A DNA stretch of 64,000 nt. It comes from Petunia secreta. Taxonomy: Eukaryota; Streptophyta; Magnoliopsida; Solanales; Solanaceae. This document shows positions 10,121 to 21,005 of the stretch, one piece after another (position 1 is the first letter of the stretch; the number at the start of each line of letters is the position of its first letter). A program made the position numbers and the translations under genes. The notes beneath the pieces are model-generated. The model did no database searches, had not been told where the DNA came from, and saw only the letters and a list, made by a program, of their open reading frames with translations. Location of the stretch: NCBI GenBank assembly GCA_029990175.1, contig JARKIP010000011.1, positions 23,100,001 to 23,164,000 of the forward strand, written 5' to 3'.

Positions 10121-11547
10121 ATAACTACTAAATCCTACTATATATGGTAGAAATTTAATGTTGACATCCTCTTTGCAATCCTAGGCTTCATCTCTCTTAT
10201 ATAGAATACTTCTTGGATAATAAGCTATATAAAATCTTTGGTTGTTTTCTCTTTTTCTGGAATACAACTTGGTTCTTTTCTTGCCATGTAAAGTAGGCTG
10301 TAATACTCAATTCCATTCTGTATATGGTAGATTCGACACTTTTGTCGCTACAGTTTAGCTCAAACCACTTTACATTTTCATGCCAGGGTGAGGCCTGCCT
10401 TGTTATCCCTTGCGCCATTGTAGGATCTTCTCTCAAATACAGGTTGTTGTCAGGCTCTGAAAGAACAAATGGTCAATGCTTTTCTATGGATCGTTGCACA
10501 GTGGACAATGTTGATCAGTTATTATCCCCTCTTGTGGAGTATGTCCGTTGTATATAGTTAAAGATGAGCTTCCAGAGTAATCATAAACACATATTTTGAG
10601 GCCCTCGACTGATTGCAAAGTAGCCCTACCCATGTCATCTTAGGAATATCACCTAGGTGTTTCAAGTACATTCTTCTAATATAAAAGCTTCCAATTGTGA
10701 GCAAGTCTGTATCATCACTACTTCCTGCATATATGACCTAACATTAAGAATCTTTTGCACTATCTGACAAGCATGTTTTGAGCTCACATCCCACATGGGC
10801 ATCTCTTTCCCATAGTATGTGTGTGTCCACCTCACCCATAATTTATCTTTCTTTGTACTCAATGATCACGGTAGCTTGTAGAGTGCAACTTTATTCCATA
10901 GGTTTAGATTGAGTAAGTACATCTCACTAGTGACTTTGGCCAACACAATCTGTCCCAAGCTACCAGTGCCTTCTTTGAGTGTCTCCACATTTTCTTTCCA
11001 AAAAAAGTCCTGCACATCTTCTCTATAATCTGTCCCACCAGTGACTTTGGCCAACATAATATGTCCCAGGCTACCAGTGCCTTCTTTGAGGTCTCCACAT
11101 TTCCTATCCAAAGAAAAGTCTTGCACATCTTCTCTATAATGCTGATTATCTTCTTTGGAATCAGAAACAACTATGACCAATATATTTGTATAAAAATAGG
11201 AATAACTTCAGTATTTGCAGCTTGCCAGCATATGACAAGATTTTTACTCCATGAAGTGATATTGCCAAATATTTTCTCAATTAATGCTTGACAATGTACC
11301 ACATACAATCTGTTGGTGCTTAGTGGAACTCTTCGGTACCTAAAGGGCAGTTCTTATTTAGTGACATAAGGCAGCTCAAGAATTTGATTCTGCATGTTCT
11401 CTTTTACCCCTCCAAACTAGATAGAACTTTTGTGGAGGTTCGCTTTTAAACCTGATGCTTGGGAGAGTTGCAAAAAACATTCAAACATCAGTTGTACATA
11501 TTTCAGCTCTCCCCTAGAAAATTACAGTAGTCATCATTACATTTAGG
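10121..11547 (-). pseudogene. LINE ORF2 C-terminal region (RT end and zf-RVT)
   Basis: Minus-strand fragments follow the end of a plant L1 ORF2. At 11400-11547 is the RT tail, with SRGELKYVQLMFECF-like sequence and ASGLKANLHKS. At 10866-11180 are two copies of a block resembling IEKMCKTFLW...KKALVAWD. At 10662-10862 is LWVRWTHTYYGKE, and at 10197-10436 the zinc-binding RVT tail WHENVKWF...AYFTWQEKNQVVFQKK, ending at the stop codon. Multiple frameshifts separate them. ORF2 supplies endonuclease and RT for target-primed retrotransposition. The 3' UTR follows at 10121-10196 and is cut by copia A. Confidence 0.8.
10930..11150 (-). repeat. 110-bp tandem duplication inside the LINE
   Basis: The segment beginning agtgactttggccaac occurs at 10930 and again at 11040, and two near-identical units follow to about 11150. 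The duplicated protein block is the KKALVAWD region of ORF2. A duplication of 110 bp shifts the frame. Confidence 0.85.
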
Positions 11548-12693
11548 GGTTTTCACCGGAAATCAAAAAATCGAATTAAATCGAAAATCGACTCAAACCG
11601 AAAGAAAAAAATTGACAATTTTTAGGTTTGATTTGGTATTTATTTTTAATTTAAAAAACCAACAAAATTTTGGTTGCTTTTGGATTTAAATAAAAAATAA
11701 CTGAACCAAACCGATTAGCTAAAAACCTAATTAAAAATTATATTTTGATGTAAATCTTTATGAATTTACACCATATGTTAATTTTTTTGCACTCTTGAAT
11801 TCTTGTCTAGTTCCTCACCTTTATAATTTTTGTCTTTGCATTCTAGTTTGTATTCTAGTATTTATTTTGATAAGTCAAACAATCAATTGCATCTTAAAAA
11901 TAACTTGTCTTATAGTCCTTCATTGTTGGTTCATTCAATATCATCACGATATCTTTAAAAATTGTATATCTTCAATTTTACAAATACGAAAAATATGTAA
12001 TAAGAAGTTTTATAAGGATCCGTTTGTCCATGAACTTTTTTATTTATTAAAAAAAAAGTTTGTGAAAACATGTTTGCCCATGAAAAAAGAGATTTTTTTA
12101 AAAACAGTTTTTCAAAAATCAAAAAGTGCTTTTGACCAGTTTTTTAAGTTTTTTAAAAAATCAATTTTGTCTACTCACAAAAACTTCAACTTTTTCCAAG
12201 TAAAATTCATGTCCAAACATAATTTCAAGTTCCAAATAAAATTTTCAAGTCAATTTAAAAAAAAAAAAAAATCAACTTCAACAACTCTATTTCAAAATTA
12301 TTTTGGTATTTATGGCCAAACGGCTACTAAGTTAATTTGTAATGGTTAAATGTTTATACTATCATACAATTTGTAAATGAAGCTAAAAATGTAACTTAAT
12401 TACATATATAGTTTTTTCTTTTCTAGAGAGTACTTGGCTTGGGTGTGTCATGATGGAATATAATTGTAATAATATGTATTTGATCCTTGGAAGTGTGTGT
12501 CACATATTTAGAGATTAAAAAAATGGACGAAATCGAACTAACCGACATAATCGTCGAAACCAAACAAGTGAAAAACCAATTTAATTAATTTGATTGTGGT
12601 TTAGTTAAGTATTTAAAAAATTTAATTAATTCATTTGGTTTTTCTTTTAGAATAAAATCGACTCAAGCCGTACCACGAATACCCTTAATCACA
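11548..12693. mobile_element. hAT-like non-autonomous element in the LINE
   Basis: An insertion with imperfect termini taggggttttc and gaataccctta (inverted: taagggtattc). The subterminal regions are rich in aatcgactcaaaccg and accgaa motifs in opposite orientations. Flanks (attacatt on the left, atcacaac on the right) are compatible with a decayed 8-bp duplication. LINE RT sequence resumes exactly on each side: on the minus strand, FHHRCAKVNIIQL before it and the RT tail after it. No transposase is visible; the ORF at 11795-12349 is low-complexity and not convincing. A further MITE appears nested at 12014-12332. Confidence 0.6.
12014..12332. mobile_element. Small MITE nested in the hAT-like element
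   Basis: Terminal inverted repeats around ggatccgtttgtccatgaa (left) and atggccaaacggctacta (right) resemble a common Solanaceae MITE end that reads ccgtttggccat. The inside is A/T rich and foldback-like. No clear target duplication is visible. Confidence 0.5.
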
Positions 12694-12808
12694 ACTTAGT
12701 TGAATGATATTCACTTTGGCACACCTATGATGAAATATGAAATCTGGTTCATCATTTAGTACTTTGAGCAGCGTAATTTGCTATTCCATTGCTAGGAAAA
12801 AAAGGGTA
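12694..12808 (-). pseudogene. LINE RT fragment between two insertions
   Basis: On the minus strand this 115-bp island reads LAMEY, then DEPDFIFHHRCAKVNIIQLS, the stretch immediately before the FADD box of plant L1 reverse transcriptases. It is separated from its N-terminal continuation by the TRIM and from its C-terminal continuation by the hAT-like element. Confidence 0.72.
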
Positions 12809-13527
12809 TATTGAAATATTAAACTTGTTCACATTATCCTATTTATTCCTAGTATGAACTAGCTAGTAGATTATGTGAATTGACTAGTTTTTAAGATATA
12901 CTCCCTCCGTCCCATTTTAGTTGTCGCTTTAGCAAGTTTCATTTGTCCCAAATTAGTTGTCGTTTTAGCATTTCAAGACAGTTTTTATCAATTCTTTCCA
13001 ACTATGCCCATATTTAATAAAGGAATATTTCCTAGATAAGTCAATCCAGTTTCATTTATTATGGGTAAAATAGTAAAAGATATACCCTATTTATTGATTT
13101 CTTAATGGGCGTGCATAAGCCTAAAGCGACAACTAAAATGGGACGGAGGGAGTATGTATTAGAGTATGAACATAGTTATAGTATTTTGAAAGAAGTGAAG
13201 TGTGGACAAAATTAAGAAGATACATGTCCATACTAGATAGATACATTGTGCTATTTACCTATAAATAGCCATGTAATTCTAGCCATTTGAGTAAGCCAAG
13301 TTGAGTGAAACAAAAAAAATAGTTTCTTCACTTGTGTCTTCAAAAGAGAGATTGTAAGCTCAATTTGAGAGAGAAAAAGAAGAATAGTTTCCTCACTTGT
13401 CTTCATGAAAAGAGAGATTGTAAGCAATTGAGTGAAGTGAAAGAAGAACTACTTCCTCTATTTGTCTTCAAAGAGATTTTGATTGATTTGAGAGTTCTCT
13501 TTCTTTCCCCAAATTTTTTTCCTAACA
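12809..13527 (+). repeat. TRIM 5' LTR (carries the Stowaway MITE)
   Basis: Matches 13928-14394 apart from the nested MITE at 12901-13152. A TATA motif cctataaatagcc lies at about 13259-13271 with the same sequence in the other LTR. Confidence 0.88.
12901..13152. mobile_element. Stowaway-type MITE (Tc1/mariner)
   Basis: A 252-bp element with terminal inverted repeats CTCCCTCCGTCCCATTTTAG and its complement CTAAAATGGGACGGAGGGAG, flanked by TA on both sides. These are the classic Stowaway ends. The other LTR of the TRIM has the empty site, which proves insertion after the TRIM itself. Confidence 0.97.
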
Positions 13528-13927
13528 TTTGGTATCAGAGCCAGAATCTTGAGAGACCTGTGGAGAATGATTTGAAATTCTCAGAGATATGAGAAAATGA
13601 TGAAGAAGGACTACTCATGCTACCATGAGATTTCCGCAGAGAAGAAAATAGCAGTGACGAGGAAAGTTCTAATAAAACTGATGATATACCTTTTGAAGCA
13701 CATAATCTATGAAATGACAACCTCAATTTGAAGAAGGAACACTTCTGAGAAGATGATTCCGAGAAGATGACGGGTCTTTCGAGAAGAAAATAAAAATCAT
13801 CCAAACACCCAAGAATAATTAAGACACATTGAAGAATATGTTTTGAATTTCAACTGCGAGGTTTAATGAGGATGTTGAAGTCCGGATTTGAGATAATGCG
13901 AATCAAGTTTAAGGGGGGGGGGGGGGG

Positions 13928-14394
13928 TGTTGAAATAATAAACTTGTTCACATTATCCTATTTATTCCTAGTATGAACTAGCTAGTAGATTAAGTGAATT
14001 AGCTTGTTTTTTCGATACATGTATTAGAGTATGAACATAGTTATAGTATTTTGAAAGAAGTGAAGAGTGGACAAAATTAAGAACATACATGTCCACACTA
14101 GATAGATACATTGTGCTATTTACCTATAAATAGCCATGTAATTCAAGCCATTTGAGTAAGCCAAGTTGAGTGAAACAAAGAAGAATAGTTTCCTCACTTG
14201 TGTCTTCAAAAGAGAGATTGTAAGCTGAAGTTGAGAGAGACAAAGAAGAATAGTTTCCTCACTTGTCTTCAAGAAAAGAAAGATTGTATGCAATAGAGTG
14301 AACTTAAAGAATAACTACTTCCTCTATTTGTAGTCAAAGAGATTTTGATTGATTTGAGAGTTCTACTTCTTTCCCCAATTTTTTTTTTCTAACA
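13928..14394 (+). repeat. TRIM 3' LTR
   Basis: A 467-bp LTR starting tgttgaaataataaac and ending ttctaaca directly after the G-rich polypurine tract. It lacks the Stowaway copy. Confidence 0.88.
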
Positions 14395-15066
14395 AGGAGA
14401 CATACGGTCCCCTTGTCCCAGCCTTTCTTAGCTTCAAAGGGTGGGGTAAGGATGCCACTAAGATAGAGTTGAAGACAGTCTTCACACAGCTAATTGCCCA
14501 CTTCATAAATACATCAAGGAATTGTAAGCTTACTAGTATCTGCTCCAAATACACCCAATAAACTAAGTCATAGACTTTTTGAAGATTTGCTTTCCACATG
14601 CATCTTGGTGATATCCCCTTCCTGGTGTAGCCCTTTACTAGTTCATGACTTAAGATAATATTATCTGAGATTACTCTACTTGGAACAAAGGCTGCTTGTG
14701 TTTCATCTCCTCCTATCACTTTTGTGAGCCTGCTAGTGATAATATTGAATATAATTTTATACAAGGCTATACATCATGAGGTTGGGCTGTATTCTTTGGT
14801 TGAGCTGGATGTTTCACTTTAGGTATCAAGGTCACACAAGTACAATTAATTGGCTTGTACATAGTTGATGTAGTGAAAAAGTCTAGCACAACTTCCACAA
14901 CCTCATATCTGAAAATACTCGATGTCTTTTTAAAGAATAGAACATTGTATCCATCACAACCTCGAGCTTTGTTCTCATTTATCCATTTCAGTACCTCCTT
15001 TACTTCACTTCTTGTCACAGGTTCAATGAGGAGATTTTGTTGCTCTCTATTTAGCACTAGCCCCAA
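14395..15066 (-). pseudogene. LINE ORF2 reverse transcriptase N-terminal half
   Basis: Two minus-strand frames together cover the start of the RT. 14767-15066 contains LNREQQNLLIEPVTRSEVKEV, ARGCDGYNVLFFKK and NCTCVTLIPKV. 14395-14764 contains MYKIIFNIITSRL, TQAAFVPSRVISDNIILSHE and FMKWAISCVKTV. These are standard plant L1 RT blocks 0-3. The join between the frames is shifted and the first catalytic Asp context (KVYDLVYW) is mutated. The TRIM cuts the domain at 14395. Confidence 0.85.
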
Positions 15067-16300
15067 CTTTATGATGTTACTCTTTCTACAAGGTAATAAC
15101 TATCTTGCTGCAATTTCTAGGAGTTTTTTTTTTTGTTGTAAAACTCTGTGATCTCCGTTGTTATTTCCCTTTCATCCTGCAATTGAGTACCATATAATGT
15201 TACAAATTTCTTGATCTATTTTTGCAATATCCCTACTTTCCAAGCAAGATGAAAGTAAGAGATATTGAACTCCCCCACTTTCAGTCATTGGACTCTTACT
15301 TTCTACCTCGTAATGCTCTCATCTTGAGCTCCACTTTTTCAGCTCCAGTTTGAGTGATTTTTCATCTTCAAGTAGGGCCTTGAGATTGTTAATTTGTCTT
15401 ATTTTCCCCTGTAATAGGCTCATTTTTTCTCTGGCATCTCTAACCTTGTTTCCAACACCCTAAAATTCTCCTTTGTTAAGTGTTTTTAGTTCATCTTTTA
15501 AGCCATGTAGCTTCATCCGCAACTTCTGCATGGGTGTTACCAGACTGGTTTTGTCCAAGTCTCTTCAATCACTTTATTAAAGCTAGAGTGATCAGCTAAT
15601 ACATTTAGGAATCTAAATGGTTTATTTCTCCATTATGGCCCTCTTTTTATAGTGATGGAAATTGAAAATGGTTGGAAAAGATGGGTTCCAGAGCTACTCG
15701 TTTTAGATGTATCCACTGATATACCCAAGTTGCATTAACAAATTCTTTGTTTATCATATTATATACACGATTATTGTCCAAGTGAATGTTCTCCCTACTG
15801 CTTAGAGTTCTAGTACCCCTGCTGCAAGAAGAAAATTAGCAACATCTCTCAGTTGTGCTTCTTGCACATGAGCACCATTCCTTCTGTCTTCAAGTTTAAG
15901 ATAGAATCATGCATAACCACCCATGGTTCATTGATGCTTTGGTTTAACTTGAGTAAATCCTCCCACGGTCCTTTCTTTGCTTGAATGGTGAGTAATCCAT
16001 ATGCATAAGTCAATTGGAATTTTATTCTCGGCTGCCGCACTTCTTTAGTCTCATGTATCAATTGTTCTGTTTGTGCAGCCACTGTAAAATCACCCCATCT
16101 TGGATTCCACTAAATCAAAATCCTTCCCTAGCCTTCTCTATTACAATTACTGCTCCAACTCCACCCTGCTACTTTATTTTTGGCTATCTGATCAACAGTT
16201 TGTTGCTTAACCCCATGCTCCAATATGCCTATAATACCTACTTTAGTTTCACAGTGTAAAATTCTTTCGCTCTTTGTGCCTATAAACTTTGTTCAGGCCC
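15067..16300 (-). pseudogene. LINE ORF2 endonuclease region, degenerate
   Basis: On the minus strand VLLNVRGLNKVYRHKE near 16260-16330 is the N-terminal start of the apurinic-type endonuclease (canonical WNVRGLN). 15849-16082 carries the stretch ending NEPWVVMHDS (canonical PWVVMGDFN). The part from 15070 to 15850 has recognisable but broken frames. The endonuclease nicks target DNA to prime reverse transcription. Many stops make it non-functional. Confidence 0.68.
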
Positions 16301-16962
16301 CTCACATTCAGTAAGACAATATTCTTATTGACAGTTGAAGAAAGTGGGATTCTCAACTGCCTCCTAACTTGCCATCGTGTCTCAGCTTGGGTTGTCAATG
16401 TTGCTTCCCTCCTGGTTGCACTTGTGGTTTGGGCATTGGTTTCTCTTGGCATAAGTGTCCTATTTGCACTACTTGCATTCATTTATGAGTGTCGGGTTCA
16501 ACCTCCTCTTATTGCAATTGAACAACCTTCCCACCTTCAATGTCAGCTCAACAAAATTGAGGTCCATCCATCTCACAGGCTACTAGTTAGCTTCCAGCAA
16601 AGGGCCCGCCCAGGGTTTCTCACTGTTCTGAGATTGGTCCATTTTCAGCTTCCTTTTCCCACTTATATCAATTAAAGTTCTTCCTCATGTTGCTTTCGGG
16701 CTAGTCGGGTCTTCTTCACTTATCCTGAATTTGCTCGATTCAACCCCAATTGACTACACTAGCGAGAAGTTAGAGCTTTTGGTAGCTTGAGTTCAGCTAT
16801 GAGTAACTGTATTCACCAGAGATACTAGCTGGGACTAGTGTAGCCCCTCCACATCTACGAGATGGGGCCATCTTCTTCTCGGCTTTCCTAGGTCGTCCAC
16901 TTGCTGGCATCTTCGATAAGTGCGCACATTAGTTGTCGGACGCTGACATGCATCAACATAAA
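16301..16962 (-). pseudogene. LINE 5' portion (ORF1-like remnant)
   Basis: On the minus strand a frame opening near 16905 reads GRPRKAEKK and then SRRCGGATLVPASISGEYS, followed by several stops before the ORF2 endonuclease start. The basic N-terminus and position suggest ORF1 or the 5' leader of the LINE. The gypsy element at 16963 truncates or abuts this end. Confidence 0.45.
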
Positions 16963-17504
16963 TGTATTGGGTAAAAATTGGCTCGCTATGAGTCGCCTCG
17001 GCAAGACAGTCTGATAAACGCCGAGCACGTGATGAAAAATCAGTAACCGAAGCAATTGAGTTGATTACCGAAGTCGGACACCGAGCTCGTCGCCGAAGGC
17101 GAGCCGTATGCAGAGCTTCGGTGACGTTTACTTCGGTCGAATAGCAGGGCCCAACCACCGAGGTCACATACTTATACCTCGGTTCGAGCGGCTTTGCAGC
17201 CCGCAATTTCAGCCCACTATCTCCACTAATGAGCACTCAGAACGTGGGTCTGAGCACTACCAGACATGGGAAACGTGGGCTAGGCCCTTGAGTCTATAAA
17301 TAGCACTTCATTTTGTATTGTACGCATTCAGAAATATATATAAAAACTCTGCCAAATTTTGTACTCGTTACGATATATTGAAATCAAGTCACTTTCTCGT
17401 GTTTTACGCTTATTTCTTGCATTTTCTTGACTTTGATACGAAGATTTGCTTATATTCTAACCCAAATTCGATTTGTGATCCTAAAACTGATTTAGGCCCA
17501 TACA
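16963..17504 (+). repeat. 5' LTR of the Tat-like element
   Basis: A 542-bp LTR with a TATA box in gtctataaatagcac at about 17291-17305. The sequence just after it, aattggtgcagtctgtgggga, sits where the primer-binding site belongs and is probably a mutated PBS. Confidence 0.93.
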
Positions 17505-17596
17505 AATTGGTGCAGTCTGTGGGGACATAAGCAGAAACGCTTTGTTCCAAAGTTCAACGTTCTTTTTCGTTAACGCCCATAATTTTCAACAACGAC

Positions 17597-20310
17597 ATGG
17601 CCGACAACAGTAGAAATCTTGATGATCAGACTGACGTTCCATCGAACAAACAGTCCTCATCTCCAATGACAACTGAAGCCTTCCAAGCTTTTGTTGTTGC
17701 TTCGCTCAAAGCTCTTCAAGAACGGCAGGATAAGCAAGCGCACATCACTGCCGAATTCCGTGCCTCGTTAGTGACGAGGAACAGTTCAGCACCGAACGGC
17801 ACCCAGCCTTCGGCTCCAAATGGAGGCATCCCCACCTTCGTTCCTACGGGCGCGATAATAGAGGGACCTCCCAATGGGGCCACGTCTGGGGTTTCGGGAA
17901 ATATACAAAGCGCAACGCCACACTTCGGGACGATTCCCAGCGTGGCAGAAACTACATCCTCGGTCGACGTTGAGAGGTTGACTAGGGAAATTGAGGCACG
18001 TATTGAGGGGCACGTTGAAGCTCGCGTTGAGGCACGCGTAGAAAAGCGCCTCGAAAGCGTACCGGGGATAACAAACACCGAAGATGAGCTTGACATAGAT
18101 CAATACAGGGAGTTGCCATTTAAGCTCGAAGTGGCTCCAGCTCCAGCTCCAACTCCTAAAACTTCAAGCTCATGTTTTTAAAAAAGTATGATGGGACCAC
18201 CAATCCCAAAGAGCATGTAAGGGAGTACTTGGCGATGGTGAAGAGCAATGACTTAACGGCAATAGAGCTCGAGTCAATGTTTTTAAAAAAGTTTGGCGAA
18301 TCTTTGGAGAATGAGCACTGCGCTGGTACATGTGTCTACCAGGGGGTCAATTTCCACCTTCAAGGAAATGACCAATGCCTTCGTTAAGGCCCACACCGGT
18401 GCTCAAAAAATCCTCCAGAGGAAGGATAATATATGCGAGGTCAAGCAACGGCCCGGTAAGCCACTTAAGGAGTTCCTTGAGCGCTTTCATGCTGAGCGCA
18501 TGGAGCTACCTCGGATGGACTATGGGTGTCAAACGGGTAGGGGTCTACCCGTCAAAACCCGGACCCGGACTCATTAAAACCCGACCCCATCCGGACCCGC
18601 AAAAACCCGGACCCGGACCTGTAAACCCTTTAAAATACCCCTACCCGAACGGGTTTTTTTTCTTAACGAATATCCGTATCCGTTAAGACCCGTCAAAATT
18701 ACGGGGTATTACTGGATATACCCGTATCCGTATCCATTAAAATAAACTGAGTGTTAAAACTTGTATGTGTAGAGAAAGGTATACACAAGTTTTCCACTCA
18801 CGGTTTAATTCGTTTTCTGTCTATATTGTTAATAGTGAAATATGTTCAAGAAAAACAAGTTTAGCTATTTAATTAAAAAAGAAACTTGATATTCCATAAC
18901 AAATCAACAATTTAAATATATATTACTCAAATATGGTATAGAACTTCAACTATTAACTTCGATATATACCTCAAATAGGTGATACCCGTCACTCTTTTGG
19001 GTAATAATGCTTTGGATGTTCTACTTTGTTTGTTTATGAGACTGGATTAGATCGGAGCGAAGAAACCAATGAATTGAAGACTCACTAGAACAAGATGATA
19101 ACCTTGAACAAATTCTGTTAAGTGATCAACCACTATCAATGGCACCTACACCGGAGCATGAGGAAAATGACATGAAAGAAATTACACAAAGAAATAGGCA
19201 TATTTAAATTAGTAATTTGAATTTTCATTATCTAGTTTTGATGTTGCACTTTACAAATTTAGAAGTTTAATGTTCAATACTTTAATAGTTCAAGTATCTT
19301 AAATAAAGTAAGTCTTTCAGTTTTTCCTATCATTCATCTTTTTTTTTTAAGTATTTAAAATAATATTATTAAAAAATAAATAAAATCCGAACCCAAACCC
19401 GATTTTTTAAGACCCGAACCCGTACCCGTACCCGCTAAGACCCGAACCCGCACGGGGTTTTTTTTCCTACCCAAAACCCGGACCCGTTAAGAACCCGTAA
19501 TTTAAACCCGTATCCGGACCCGTACCCGGAACCTGCGGGGTTACAATTTTACAACCCGAACCCGGACCCGTATACCCATTTGACACCCATAGGATGGACG
19601 ATACTCTGGCTATCATGGCATTTGAAAAGGGTATCAATGTTCGCAATTCTGACGCCGCTGCTGAATTGCGAAAAGAGCTTCAACAATACCAAGTTTTAAC
19701 ATGGAAAGATCTACACAAACGGGCTTACTCCAAGATCAGGCTGGAGGAGGCTGAGTTTAAAAGCCGAGGTTATAATTACAAAAACTGAGGCGAGTCCTCA
19801 TATCGCGCCGAGGCGTCGCGAGGAAATCCGAAGGGGAGGTATGAACCATACACCTCCACAAGGCAGCCTGTCAGCCAAAGGTTGGGAAATTCCTTCGGAA
19901 ACTCATTCAAAAGCCCACATATAAGCCAACGGCTCGTAGGAAAGGTTCACTCCAACGCGAACCAAAGAAAGTCCTCAGGCCCAGCTTCGGCTTCAAAGAA
20001 AGAACTATCCCGGATCCCTAACTACAATTTTAGTATATTGACCTCGGAGCTGGTCAACGTAGTCAAGGGGACTTCCGGGGTAAGAGTACCCAAAGATATG
20101 AGAACTCCAGCGGACAAAAGAGACCAAAACTTGCACTGTGAGTTCCACGCGGATTATAGCCATCGAACCGAGGACTACAAAGCATTGCGCCTCGAGGTAG
20201 CTCATTTGTTGAAGAAAGGTGTGTTGGCCGAATTCCTTACTGACAAGGGAAAGGACAACTATTCCAAGAACCGAGGTGATGGACAGCCACCTGGGGCTCC
20301 ATCCCCATAG
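17597..20310 (+). pseudogene. Tat-like gag, split by a hAT element and frameshifts
   Basis: The ATG at 17597 opens MADNSRNLDDQTDVPSNKQ. A linker rich in proline, serine and alanine follows, then alternating EARVEARVE repeats and the conserved gag start FKLEVAPAP. Fragments at 18172-18577 contain KYDGTTNPKEHVREYLAM and KPLKEFLERFHAERMEL. The hAT element then interrupts, and gag resumes at 19600 with DDTLAIMAFEKGIN and at 19882-20310 with LHCEFHADYSHRTEDYKALR and LLKKGVLAEFL. Gag would build the cytoplasmic particle. The pre-hAT parts are in different frames, so the gene is dead even without the hAT. No classic CCHC knuckle is visible; Tat gags often show CxFHxxxGH-like motifs instead. Confidence 0.85.
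18521..19591. mobile_element. Non-autonomous hAT element in Tat gag
   Basis: A 1071-bp element with terminal inverted repeats TATGGGTGTCAAACGGGTA and TACCCATTTGACACCCATA and an 8-bp duplication GGATGGAC on both sides (18513-18520 and 19592-19599). The 8-bp duplication is diagnostic of the hAT superfamily. Both ends carry dense arrays of acccggacccg/acccgtatccg motifs, the kind of subterminal repeats hAT transposases bind. The AT-rich middle (about 18730-19380) encodes nothing convincing. Confidence 0.9.
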
Positions 20311-20360
20311 AGATTTGTAAATGTTATCACGGGAGGAGGGGGAGAGGTGGGGGTTCAGAG

Positions 20361-20945
20361 GTGAACGAGGTGAATTTCGCAGCTGCAAAGAACTTCGCCA
20401 AGTTTTCAATCATAATGGAAAAGAGAACTCGAGTTGGGGGCTCGGGTAAAGAAATCGTATTTGATGATGACGATTGTGATGCGATGATGTTCCCTCATCA
20501 TGATGCCTTGGTCATCATGCTGAGAATCAATGACTCAGACATCAAACGAGTCTTGATTGACCCCGGTTGCTCGGTCAACATAATAAGCTACGGGGCCTTT
20601 AAGAAGATGTGGCTCAAAGGGGAAGTCATCCCCAAGGCAACAGTGTTGACCGGCTTCAAATACTCCACGGAGAAAACTTTGGGTGAAATTATACTCAAAA
20701 CATTTGCTGAAGGAGTTAGCAAAGAAACACTGTTTCAACTGTTACCTGAGAACATTGCCTACAATGTGATCCTCGGCAGACCACGGATCCATTCCATGGA
20801 GGCTGTTCCCTCCATGTTGCATCAAGTGATCAAATTCCCTACGCCTTGGGGTGTTCGATCAATAAAGGGAGAACAACGAGTAGCAAGAGAGTGCTATTCG
20901 GTTGCGTTGAGAAGTGGAGTCGCCCCGACCGGGCCAAAACAATAG
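20361..20945 (+). pseudogene. Tat-like aspartic protease region
   Basis: This open 194-codon frame includes FDDDDCDAMMFPHHDALVI, the active-site stretch VLIDPGCSVNIISY and YNVILGRPRIHSMEAVPS, the standard layout of a Tat protease. The usual active site is D-x-G-S-S; here the middle residue is Cys (DPGCSV), so the catalytic Asp and Gly remain. Protease would cleave the polyprotein. The frame ends at a TAG at 20943, and the RT continues in the downstream fragment after one or more stops. Confidence 0.85.
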
Positions 20946-21005
20946 CAGCTAGCGCAACCGGGGTCAAGCGAGGAGGACCTCCAAGGAGAAGTTGAAAAGA
21001 TCCCG

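Larger units (their letters stand above)
12809..14394 (+). mobile_element. TRIM (terminal-repeat retrotransposon in miniature)
   Basis: Two LTRs (12809-13527 including a nested MITE, and 13928-14394) of about 467 bp flank only 400 bp. The internal part begins with the initiator-Met primer-binding site TGGTATCAGAGC at 13530-13541 and ends with a polypurine tract AAG15 at 13911-13927, so it has the cis signals for reverse transcription but no gag or pol. The LTRs start TGTTGAAAT (the first copy is mutated to TATTGAAAT) and end TAACA. It would depend on proteins of an autonomous element. It interrupts the LINE RT at a QGDPLSP-like site. I could not find a matching 5-bp duplication. Orientation follows from the PBS and PPT. 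Confidence 0.85.

Noticed and set aside
11795..12349. 184-codon ORF in the hAT-like element
   Set aside because: It is Phe/Lys-rich low complexity, extends across a nested MITE and shows no transposase motif.
16835..17236. Minus-strand ORF across the gypsy left boundary
   Set aside because: It crosses from LINE sequence into an unrelated LTR, so it cannot be an original gene.
17716..18103. Two minus-strand ORFs over 100 codons opposite gag
   Set aside because: They are complements of the GC-rich gag linker; the plus-strand frame carries the recognisable gag start.
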